Shown here piece by piece: positions 34,019-44,458 of a stretch of 64,000 nucleotides of DNA. The DNA is from Datura wrightii. Lineage: Eukaryota > Streptophyta > Magnoliopsida > Solanales > Solanaceae. The stretch lies in contig JASDFA010000001.1 of assembly GCA_035772735.1 (NCBI GenBank), forward strand, positions 78,084,001-78,148,000, written 5' to 3'. The notes under the pieces were generated by a model. That model saw only the letters and a list, made by a program, of their open reading frames with translations. It was not told the DNA's origin and searched no databases. Position numbers and translations under genes: made by a program. Every line of letters begins with the position of its first letter. Position 1 is the stretch's first letter.

Positions 34019-35955
34019 CTTACCCCACACTTAAATCCTTGTTCGTCCCCGAACAACAATCTTACACCTCATGCAATTGACACCCCAACCTGGCTACTTT
34101 GGCTCGACAATTCAAGCTACGATTATACCGATTATTTAATACAACAAATCATCAAGAAAACATGCATGGTCTTATCAATACAATGACCTTGAACACATTA
34201 AGACCTCCTAGACTCAAGAATCGACGCTCGATATTGGAAAACTCATGCAAATCCGCTGATCAAGATATCCGACACGAAATTTAATCTCTCGTCAAGCATG
34301 TGCCCTCACAACACAAGAGAATTTTCCCCTTTTTAATCACATGACTCAAAAGATTACATGCAGGGGCATATAAACACAATTTCGCTCTCTGTCCCAAAAG
34401 AATTCACATGCATTATATCATGAACCATAGGCTTGCCCTTAGTGTATTACTCCACTAATATAAGGAAATGTGATGTAGGATCACGTAGGACTTAACGGGT
34501 TGTCACGTAAGCTACAGAACTAGTAAATATTGGGCTAACCAATAATAGCTACTAGCATCCTTAAACGCTTTTTCAATACATCCCATCAACCTCATGAGCA
34601 TTGTTTCTTCCTTTATCCTCCCATTCTTGAAGTCTATCTTTATTTTGACCCATATCTTTAAGCACACTTGACTCAATAACAAAGATTATTTATACATCTT
34701 CATTATATTTAATTTATAACAAGTGCACCTTCGACCTTTTCTTTCCTTTCATCACTCTGTTTTTTTTTCTTTTCACCATTCTTACTCTTTGACACTTTGG
34801 GAAAATTATTTTCTTTTCTTAAGCGCTTATGAGTTTTGTATCAAATTCAAGGCTAATGAAAGAAAAAGGATTAAGCTTATGTTGTAGCTATCAAAGAATA
34901 GGCTCAAGGCTCATTGGGACTAACTAGGATTAAATATTCATGGTAGGTAAAGTCAGGGATAACATTTAGGTTCATTCAAAGAAATGCCTAAATCATCTCC
35001 TACAATTCACATCTTTCATTTTGTTTTATATACACACCAGGCAAGTTCTAGACATTCCACAATAGCATGGAATATTCGAAAAACATACACTCACAGCACA
35101 TGCTCAATTCAAGACACATTCTGCAGACTCTTAACTCAGCTAATTACAAGAATTCAAAATTAAGCTTCAATCACATTGAGTCAAATTCAAGAGCCTAAGT
35201 GTCTCACACAAAGTTATACACTTCTTACATGCTTCAAAACTAACCACACTTGTATCTTACAATCATGCATAGTACATAACAAGAACATCAATCCATCAAT
35301 TAGCTACGGGTTCAAAAACCAACCTACTGACTAATTTTTCTCAAGACGGTCGTCATCCATCCATCGTTGGAAACAGTCTCTAACTATGACTAAAAACATT
35401 ATATACAGACAAATAAAAATTTTTATTCTTCAGTTCAAAGACCCCCCGTCGGAAAAGAACCGAAAAGAAAAACCAACGGGTGATGAAGTCATGCTTGACT
35501 CACAATAAAAACAAAAAAAAAAGAATTTAAAATTTTTTTTTCAAATATTTTTCACAAGCATTACATTCACCAAAAATCGTTAAGCACACAAGTTTTAAAA
35601 TTTTCCTCACCCCACACTTGAATCATGCTATGTCCCCATAGCATCAACTTAACAGTGAAAGAGGGTGAGAAATACTCCCTGAGGCCTTTAGGCCTAGCTA
35701 ACAACATGCTTTTCTTCAACTTTGCACAATTGGGTGTTTGACCCCACACTTTTTCTCTTCCATGCTTGTTATCTTCCTCTTCCACGGGTACTCAGACTTC
35801 CCCTCCATCTGTGCTTAACTTTCCACCAAAACAACACAAGATGAAAAATAAATAAAATCAACTTAATTGCAAGAAATTAAAATGGTACCCATGGTACCCT
35901 TGGGTTGCCTCCCAAGCAGCGCCTAATTTTATGTCGCGGCATGACGTATCAAGTT
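34019..35955 (-). other. L interior 2: polypurine tract and untranslated region
   Basis: The tract (34019-34032) borders LTR b. The region is AT-rich, with no supported gene. 34577-35544 is the segment missing from interior 1. Small frames at 34099-34284 and 35567-35785 have copies in interior 1 without recognisable domains. Confidence 0.7.
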
Positions 35956-36907
35956 TTATCGCTTTTTCCTCCACCTTGAGGATATGAATCTCACCCCTAA
36001 TTTCTTCTCTAATTTCCTATTATGCTCCAGGGGCGGTGGTGAAAAATTGTAAGGACCAAGCAGCAGATGTTGCCTTTTGAACTTATTGGCCCTTAAGTAA
36101 GCGAAGTCATTTTGTCTCTCCGAGTTAGCAAATTTCAAAATATACGGGGCTTGGTCCTCCTCTAGATATTTCTCTATAATCTTGGAAGACTCTATTTCTC
36201 AGTTGTCAATAAAACTTAATGTCGAAAAATGCTTCGAGTGTGGTCCAATACACCTCAACTCTGAAACTGCATTGTGCTTGACCTCCTTACTTGTATACAC
36301 CTTCTCAACATCTACATCTATCTCTCCATTAATGTCAACTGGGGGATACTCTATCTCTTTTTCCATGAATGGATTTTCCATAAGTGTGAGCCCATCACTG
36401 GGACACTCAAGATATTCTAATTGTTGGGCTTCATCCAAAAATTCAACCTTGTCTTCCTCTTGTAGTTCCTCTTGAATATCGGCTAAAACTGTTACCTGTA
36501 ATTTATCACTAGCTTCAGCCTCAGCAATCATCTCCCTGACATTGACGCTCATCTTTTCTAGAGCCTCTGCATTCTCTTCTTGCTGAACTCTCAATACCGC
36601 CATCTCCTCCTTCATTGCTTCTGATTGCTCCAGGAGTTGTTTCAACATGTCTTCTATTTGAGCTTGGCGGGCGTCCCAAGTTCTCATTTTCAGCATGCCT
36701 ATATTCAGCAAAAACAACAGAAGGATCATAGTAGGTGCTTGGGGGAGGGGAATATGCATTCGGACAGCCATCCCAATGGCCATCTTGACCACCACATATA
36801 TTGCACGTGTTACAGTGTTGCCACGAGTGGTGTCCTCTGCAATTAAGACAAGATTCGCCAAAATATGAGTATCCACCATTTAAACCATTTGTATTCCATG
36901 ATGTCAT
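35956..36907 (-). pseudogene. L interior 2: gag-like ORF with two knuckle-like motifs
   Basis: The start is taken as ATG at 36907-36905 (MTSWNTNGLNGG). Residues about 20-50 hold two Cys/His clusters, CLNCRGHHSWQHC and CNICGGQDGHWDGC, spaced roughly like CCHC knuckles that bind RNA. A helical, coiled-coil-like stretch follows (QIEDMLKQLLEQSEAM), then an acidic middle and a basic end (FISSRWRKKR). Two breaks: a ggcg duplication at about 36666-36673 that shifts the frame, and a stop after SFIDN (36196-36198). Neither is in interior 1. The intact protein would be about 315 residues. It looks like a cut-down gag lacking the capsid core; family name unknown. Confidence 0.68.
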
Positions 36908-37022
36908 GTCAAGAAGGGTATCCGAAAAAAAAAAGAATTAAAACAAACACTAAGACCAAGTTGTCAGCACTTATATAGAATTTGTAAACTACCACTAAGA
37001 AAACAATTTTACCAATTGCCAG

Positions 37023-37040
37023 TCCCCGACAATGGCGCCA
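37023..37040 (-). other. L primer binding site, interior 2
   Basis: TGGCGCCATTGTCGGGGA on the - strand; tRNA-Asp type with two mismatches to the sequence I recall. Six bases from LTR c. Confidence 0.8.
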
Positions 37041-37046
37041 AAAACT

Positions 37047-38463
37047 TGTTCGGTGCTTTTGGGTATATAGCTACATGCAAGTGCACGTGGTCGAACAAGT
37101 AATAAAGTGGCTTAAGTAAGCTAAGTATCGATCCCACAGGGACTGGGCTAAGGTAACAATCTAATCAAGTGTCACTATACTTTAACTCTAAAAAATGCAG
37201 ACAACAGTGTAAAGAAGAGTTTGATATTTTGGTTTCTAATTTTATGCTAAGTCTAAAATGAATATATAATTTGAGTCTGAACTATGAATAAGAGTATGCT
37301 GAGGTTAAATGAACATGTATAGAAACAAATTATCGATACACTTTGGTTAATCTTTCCTCCGGTTGCTAGTCAAGAATTATTGCCAATGGATTAAAACTCT
37401 CGTATTTAACCCAACCTAAGAATCATGAGCCGTCCACCTACATTTATGTGATAAAACGAAATTCATGTTCTACCCATACAAAACTGATTCCTTAATTGAC
37501 TAATACGACTTTCAGGTATATTTCTATCCTGAAGGTAAATCAATTCTCAATTTTCCCAAACTAAGAAAAGATCATATCCTATCAATTCACAACTTTCCAA
37601 TTTCTTGCTCTCTCGAGTGAAACCGGACTTTTTAGATATACATTAACATTGGACACACATTAATGCAGTAAGAACAAGAATCAATAGAACAACGATGGAA
37701 GAAAAGATGAAAAACCGATTGATCAATAACTATATTTCAATACAATTGTTCTTAACCTCATCAAGAACAGGATTTAGCCACTCATTTGTGGATTAAACAT
37801 CGTTAAATGAGTGTTAATCATACAAACAATTGAATTAAAGAAGAAAGAGTTAGAGAAGAACCCTAATATTTTTGTCCCCTCAACTGCCTGTAACCCACGT
37901 TCTTGCTCCACAAAGTCAGAATAATTAAAAGTGAACCTAAGTGTTCTATTTATACTAGTGGGAATTTTTCCCGGAATAACAAGCAACATGTCATGGAGTG
38001 CATCGCGGAGCACTACCTCCGTGACACGCCACTGACGTGGACCCTTACTGGAATTTGGTTGTCCGGGTATTAAGGCCCAACATGGCACGGCGTGCAACAC
38101 GGGGCTAGGCCAACGTGCCACAGCCCCAACGCGCACCTTCACTGGAATTTGGCAAAAATTCCATATCCAGGCAGAAGGCATCCGCGATGGCAGTGTGACA
38201 CGACTCCATCGCGGAGCCCCTTTAACTTTTGGCTTCAAGTGTTTTTTCCCTTGCTAGTGTCCGAGTCGAACCCCGATATCTCCCAACGTGCGTTTTAGCT
38301 TCCCAAAATTATATTTCACCTGCAAAACAACGCTAATCATGTTGGTTAGTATAAATTCACATTTTATTACAAATCACATGAGAATGTATAAACATCAATA
38401 GATAAACAAGGCAAAAATGACACATTTGAGTATCACTTGGGCATATAAATTTGCCTAACATCA
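37047..38463 (-). repeat. L LTR c (5'-most copy)
   Basis: From tgttcggtgc to aacatca; length equal to LTR a. One arm of the inverted repeat has lost pairs by C-to-T changes (catgtcatggag near 37986). TATA box 37946-37954. Followed by the duplicated accac. Confidence 0.92.
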
Positions 38464-38990
38464 ACCACCACCTTCGGTGCCTTCTCACATATCGGTAGCC
38501 CAGTTCCATACAGTTTAAACTCCCACCCCCACACCTACTGATTTGCTCAAATTAGCACAAGGGGCCCAAGTACATGAAAGCCAGCTTGTGAAGCTAGCTA
38601 AGGCTATCCCATCCATAATATAACTTGCCATCAAGAAAGCCATGCAACTTGCTAGACATAAGTTGAAAGGCCTATGCACTATAGTTGAGGTCCTCGAAAG
38701 CGAAGTGATTACTTTGAGGAAAGTGGTGGTTGGACTCAGTGGACCTACATCTACCAGCGACCCAATCCCTCCTGAACCTACAGTGGTTCCCTCACAACCC
38801 GAAGCACCCAAGATTTCACCGGATAATTAGTGGGTGGGGTATAACAACACGCCTAAAATAGTGTTAGATGAAGAGTTATGTCATAGCCAACTGCCACCTC
38901 TTCCAAAGCTCTCTGTGTGCAATGTAGATCTATCCTAGACGCTCAACGGAGTGGCGACGACTTCTTACCATGAGCTTCATTCTCTGCCGG
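38464..38990 (+). pseudogene. A: extra ORF after pol, part 2
   Basis: Directly after L the frame cut at 9384 continues. Recognisable parts: a stop after about 20 residues, a helical part (TYMKASL-type frame shift near 38570), MQLARHKLKGLCTIVEVLE (38642 onward), a Pro-rich tail ending EAPKISPDN before TAG at 38828-38830, then WVGYNN and a final acidic stretch to about 38990. Several stops. Together with part 1 it makes a protein of roughly 450-500 residues. Function unknown. Confidence 0.72.
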
Positions 38991-40473
38991 ACAAATGGGT
39001 GGTGTCCCGACCTGGGAAACCATTGGAAATCCCACTTGATCCACTGAGGCTGACTGCTGAAGAAATGAATTTTTAGCACTTCGATGCAACCACATATTCT
39101 TGGGGCCCTCATCCCAACCACTAATTCAATCATGAAGCCTCCTTTACCTTATTGTCTATCATTTTTGTTACATTGGGGGCAATGTCTTGTTTAAAGTAGG
39201 GAGAGGGTGTGGTTTTGCAAAAGTTTTTTTTATATTAGTGTACTAATGAATAGAATAGGGTCCTTGTCTTGAATTTTTTACTCCTCCAGGACCCAAGTCC
39301 TTTATTTATTCTCCATGTAAATAATAGAATAGTAAACAAACTCTAAGGGTTTTCTTCATACCATGGTTCTTTCCCCAGGAGCATTTCTTTGTTTTTCCTT
39401 TCCTTTTTATTGTAGAACCAGATTGACACTTCTCGATGATAGATTGAGTGGCGACTTTCTTAAGAGAAAATGCCATGTCGTTTTTGAGTCTTTTATGAAG
39501 CTGTTTTGAGAGGCACCACCAGAAAAATTTTTGAAATGGAATTCTAAAATGGGGCATGAAATGAGAAAATAATGAGCAGATGTTTGAAATGAGAACATAA
39601 CACTCTTTGTCATACATTGTAATTCCTTGTTTGGCTTATGAATTTGCATGTTCTGATGTCTTAGATCAAGATTTTGTAAGGTATGATGCCTTATGTGGTA
39701 AGGACTTCTGTGAATCTTATACAACTTATTGTCTAGAACTTGCCCCAAGTGTGACTTAAGGAGAAATCCTAGATGTAGTTGAACTTAGAACTTGATCTTA
39801 GGTCCTCTTTTGTTAAGTCACTTCACCCAAAAGGACCTCCTAGAACATTAATCTTTGATGGAAAACATTTGAGCCTTGGACCCTTTCTTTGAAAACATAC
39901 TACAAGCCTAATGACCATTTTTAATCCTTCTCTTTGGCACCCATCCTCCCTAGTTGCTAGTGATGAAAGAATAAATATAATGGGGGCTTCAAGCCCATGA
40001 AATGGGGAGCGATAAAGCAATGAATGTGAGTTGACGCAAAAGCCTAAGTTTGTGGGTTTGCAAGAGGAGGAGAAATAATGAGAGCTTCAATGTGAGGTAG
40101 CACCAGAATTGTGATAAAATGAATGAATCGATGGGTTGAAAGACCTCAAATCATCAATAGAGGAAGAATAGTAAAAAGGTGCTATCTTTTGCATATATAA
40201 CGCCAAATGTGAAATTCATAGGTGTTATAAGGGTGGTTTGTGTTACACAAATGATGAAGATAATGAACAAGGAGAAATAATATGGAGTAATCTCAATAAG
40301 ATAATGGGATGTTACAAGTGTTTATAAAGGCATTAGTCACTAAAGCTAAACATTTATCCTACCTTTAGCCCTAGCCTGCATTATGACTCACAACTTCTAA
40401 GTGATTTTAAGTGCAGTTTCTCTACATTAGTGGCTAATTACACGAAGGGCAAGCCTATGGGTCAAGTTGGGTG
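38991..40473 (+). other. A: 3' untranslated region, first part
   Basis: No gene. The motif acattgggggcaatgtct (39172-39190) is, as I recall, common downstream of the last ORF in Athila-type elements. The 100-codon frames on the - strand at 39306-39748 overlap each other and show no domain. E3 interrupts at 40473; its duplicated target gggtg is at 40469-40473. Confidence 0.65.
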
Positions 40474-43059
40474 TGTCACACCCCGCCTTGGGGGGGGGGG
40501 GTACGACTGGCACCTGGTGCCCTACTAAGATCTGACCTGCTAGACTGTTAAGCCTGGGCGCGTCTGGCGCCTGGCTGGCTCTAACTCAGATTTCTGGAAA
40601 CAAAGGGCTATATAACGGCTGTAAATATAGCCCCCTGGCCCATTGGCCTATCGCCTGCTGTACCTGTCTTGGCAGCTAACCAGAAATATAGTAACTCAGG
40701 GAAACCTATACGGGCCGACAAGGCCACCATGCTGTCTAGTTATCTGCTGCCTAATCAAAAAGCACAAAAGAAGCTACGTGACCGGCGAGGTCACCACTAC
40801 TGACAACTATGGCCTCACACGACCATCACAGAAGTAAGAAAGAGTAAAGACAACTATACAATTGCACGGCCCCACACGACCGGCTCATCTGACCACAGGG
40901 ATTTCATACAGAATGCAAGGCTCTAGGAATAGTAATAGAACTGATCGGGACAGGGCCCCGACCTACCCATGCTATATACAACAAAAGGAACTGAATTACA
41001 CCTCTGAAATTCAGCCTCCGGATGACTGGAGATGAATAGTCAACCGCTGATAGGGAGTCACGTAGAATCACCTGCTCGTCTAGGAGTACCTGCAGGCAAG
41101 TAATGCAGCGCCCCACTGGGCGTCAGTACCACTGGTACTGAGTATGTAAAGCAACTGAAATACTATAACTGAAAATAACATCTGAAAGCAATAATATGAC
41201 TGATGAAGCTGAAGTAGGAGGAATAACTTAACTGTCTGATGATGTAGATCGCACCTGTTCTTACTGATACCGAAGGAAGTAGGAATCATACCTGGAAGCG
41301 TATCATTCTACTACCAACCCACTTGCGTCTAATATAACATGGCATAGTATACATAACATAACACATCACATACAAACCTTACCCGGCCCCCATAAGCCGG
41401 GAGGTACAATCAACACAGAATCTATGCCAATACCCCGGTCATCCCATCTCCTATAGTGGCTGTAAGCATCCTGCCGGTCCCTGGGTATGCACTTGGGCTC
41501 GCTGAGCCCCTGACTATAACTGTACCTGAGTCCGAAGGACTCTAAATCAACACCCCGGGTGTACCCACTCGACGGGGGTGTATAAGGGCCGACCAAGGCA
41601 CAATATGGGGAAACTGGCATCCCATCTTCGTCCCCTTGCGGGACGGCATATCACTCCGTAGAGTGACGTATCCTCGTCCTCTGGCAGATGAGTCGATACA
41701 GCTATTAACCCTGGGCGGTCAGGGATGCTAGGTAATCCAACCCCAATCAATACAACGGTCTCAACTAGTCATGCTGTCTGTGTATCTCATAAGCCAAAAC
41801 TAATAGGCGTAAGGTATTATATAAATCATGTACTGGGCTAATAATAGCAATTTGTAGGTGTCTGATACATGCTGAGACAGGTAAGTATAAATATGAATAT
41901 AGTTCCCTGTCTAACTGTACTGGGGCAAAGGCTATACAAGCGGGTGTTTCTGCTGAAGGCTATGCTGTTCACTAGGTTTCTGTATTAACATGATTTCCTA
42001 TTTCTAACATGCTTTCTAAACTATATATACAGTTACTATTCTATATCTGGAATGCTTTACTGATGCTGTACTACCTAGCGAGGTTTCAGCTAAATACAAC
42101 AATATCTTGGCAGGGCATATTACATCACATACTGAATATACTGGGCAACCTTAACCACTTACGCCCAAATCTATATCGTACGGATAGGTATCGTACACGT
42201 TACAACCCAAAACTGCTCATATTGCACCCATATTCATAATAACACAATAATCGATTTCCGAACATTCTACTGGTCTGTAAATTACTATACTGCTTCAATG
42301 CTACTTAACTTGCCGAGGAAACTTAACTTTACATACCTTATCTTTGAATATTCGTCCGTCGGACGAGGCTCGGCCGGTACTTCTACTGTTTTCTCCCAAC
42401 TGCATTCATAAATACGTCAATCAATACTAAATACAACGTTATTTCAAAAGGCAACGTCACTTTCGATATAGTTTATAGCCTAAACTTAGGCTTATCGAAA
42501 GACGGTCGAAAACTCGCTATTTTTCGGCGGCCCAGAAGGGAGAAATATTTACTTCTCAACTAGGAACACATAGACATTAATTTAGAGCAATTCTACTTAC
42601 TTTAGTTCGGCGGCTCGCCGATTCGTCGGCCGTATTTCGTGAAACTAATTCCGTAGAAATGCTCTCTGCTGCTAAATACCTTGGTATCTAGGATTAATTT
42701 GGGTTTGGGCAGCGTTTGGCAGCGTAATCGGATGAAAATATTTAATTTTCCTACGTTTTCTCTCTGCTTCTGCGCTATTCTGGAAAATTTATAAGGATTA
42801 ATAAGTTTCAACCGAAGTGGGGGCTTTATATACTTGGGCCTGGACAAGGGCAACGTGGCACGGAGCCATCGCGGAGGCCTCCCCTCCGTGACACGCTGCC
42901 ATTGCGGAGGGGCTCTACCTCGGCTCCTCCCGCGATGGTTCGACAGGTTTCTCGTCCGATCTTTTCCCGGGCCTTTCCCTAGCACGTATGGCCTTCAAAT
43001 ATGCTTAACCAACGTGCGAGTAGGTCGTCTAAGTGCCGGGAATTCTACGGGGTATAACA
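40474..43059 (-). repeat. E3 3' LTR
   Basis: Near-identical to 48326-50906. A run of 12 G (40490-40501) is 7 G in the other copy, which explains the length difference. Inverted-repeat arms 42854-42865 and 42884-42895; TATA box 42824-42833. Confidence 0.96.
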
Positions 43060-43078
43060 TTCTCCCCCCCTTAGGAAC
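43060..43078 (-). other. E3 polypurine tract
   Basis: gttcctaaggggggggaga-type purine run on the - strand next to the LTR. Confidence 0.85.
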
Positions 43079-43327
43079 ATTCGTCCTCGAATGTATACTG
43101 TTATCTAGAGGACTGCTTACCTTATTTTCTGGAAAAATTTTGGCAGAGTTTCCCCTGTAACATGGACTATCGCAAAAACCTGAAATGCAGAAAAGTCCAA
43201 CACAGGCACTGCACACAATGTTCTACAATCCACTAGACAACTAAGTATTACTTCTCTCTTTATCATTTACAACATACATATCATAAAGTACTGTATAAGC
43301 AATGATACGGACATACCTGTCGTCTGA

Positions 43328-43951
43328 CTAGGCCTGAAATAAGTGAGGGTATCTGGTTTTCATATCTTCTTCAGCCTCCCATGTCATTTCTTCCCGATTT
43401 CTGTTACGCCACAATACCTTGACAGATGCAACATCTTTAGTTCTCAGCCTGCGAATCTGTCTGTCTAGGATAGCTACGGGAACCTCTTCGTAGGCTAACC
43501 CCTCTGTGATCTGAACATCCTGGACTGGAACTACTGTAGAAGGGTCCCCTACGAACTTTCTTAACATGGAAACGTGGAATACTGGATGAACAGATGCTAA
43601 TTCTGGAGGCGAGTTTAACTCATATGCCACGCGGCCTATTCTTCGCCGAATTTGGTACGGCCCAATGAATCTTGGGCTAAGCTTGCCTTTCTTGCCAAAC
43701 CTCATTACCCCTTTCATCGGGGACACTTTCAGATATACCCAGTCGTTTACTGAAAATTCTAGATTTCTGCGCCGTCTATCTACGTATGACCTCTGACGAC
43801 TCTGAGCGGTCAGTAAACGTTCCCGGACAAGCTTTATCTTTTCCTCGGACTGCCGAACGATGTCTGGGCCAACTAATGCTGATTCTCCTGTTTCAAACCA
43901 GCCCACCGGTGATCTACATTTTCGCCCGTACAATGCCTCGAAAGGCGCCAT
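43328..43951 (-). pseudogene. E3: integrase C-terminus and chromodomain
   Basis: 207 open codons from MAPFEALYGRKCRSPVG through FIGPYQIRRRIGRVAYEL, HPVFHVSMLRKFVGDP, to a chromodomain (EEVPVAILDRQIRRLRTKD, KVLWRNRNREEMTWEAEEDM) and the end PHLFQA. A TAG just before the first Met replaces a Gln codon (CAG), so this was part of one polyprotein. It is the cleanest copy of this domain in the window. Confidence 0.93.
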
Positions 43952-44458
43952 CTAAATAGCTGAATGGTAGCTGTTATTATAAGCAAATTCGATTAACGAA
44001 AGATGTTCATCCCACCTACCCCCAAAATCTAACACACACGCTCGTAGCATATCTTCGAGCGTCTGAATTGTACGTTCAGCTTGCCCGTTTGTCTGAGGAT
44101 GGAATGCTGTGCTCAAATTAATCTGCATCCCCAGACCTTTCTGAAATGACTGCCAGAACCTAGCTGTAAACTGTGCCCCTCTATCTGAAATGATAGATGC
44201 CGGCACTCCATGTAATCTAACTACTTCTCTGATATATAATTCGGCATAATCCTCCGCTGAGAAGGTAGTCCTTACTGGCAGGAAATGAGCTGATTTGGTC
44301 AGCCTATCAACTATTACCCAAATGGAATCATTTCTGCGTCTCGTACGGGGTAACCCTGTTACAAAATCCATATTTATTGCTTCCCATTTCCACATAGGTA
44401 TTGATATCTCTTGAGTCAACCACCCGGTTTCTGGTGCTCTGCTTTCACCTGCTGACAA
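43952..44458 (-). pseudogene. E3: integrase core (frameshifted from pol)
   Basis: 168 codons holding the full DD35E set: D51 in WVIVDRLTKSAHF, D92 in IISDRGAQF, E128 in GQAERTIQTLED, with 35 residues between the last two. About the first 13 residues are out-of-frame; the true frame joins pol near 44420, where E3 has one base fewer than E1 (caaccacc against caaaccgcc). The catalytic site itself is intact. Confidence 0.93.

Larger units (their letters stand above)
9385..38463 (-). mobile_element. L: non-autonomous LTR element, three LTRs in tandem, hosting E1 and E2
   Basis: Three LTRs of the same family and length (1417, about 1416 and 1417 bases) alternate with two interiors of 2062 and 3028 bases. 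The block is flanked by accac on both sides, so it behaves as one insertion. Polarity is -: at the high-coordinate end of each interior a primer site complementary to tRNA-Asp adjoins an LTR, and at the low end a purine-rich tract adjoins the next. Neither interior contains protease, RT, RNase H or integrase; each has only one gag-like ORF. It is a LARD-like parasite of an autonomous family. The primer type matches Athila elements. The middle LTR is split by E1. Confidence 0.9.

Noticed and set aside
39306..39748. Overlapping frames of 103 and 113 codons on the - strand
   Set aside because: They lie in the 3' untranslated part of A on the opposite strand and show no recognisable sequence.
42602..42985. 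127-codon frame present in both E3 LTRs (also 50449-50832)
   Set aside because: It spans U3, the GC-rich inverted repeat and TATA on one strand; the LTRs are 99% alike, so conservation carries no weight.
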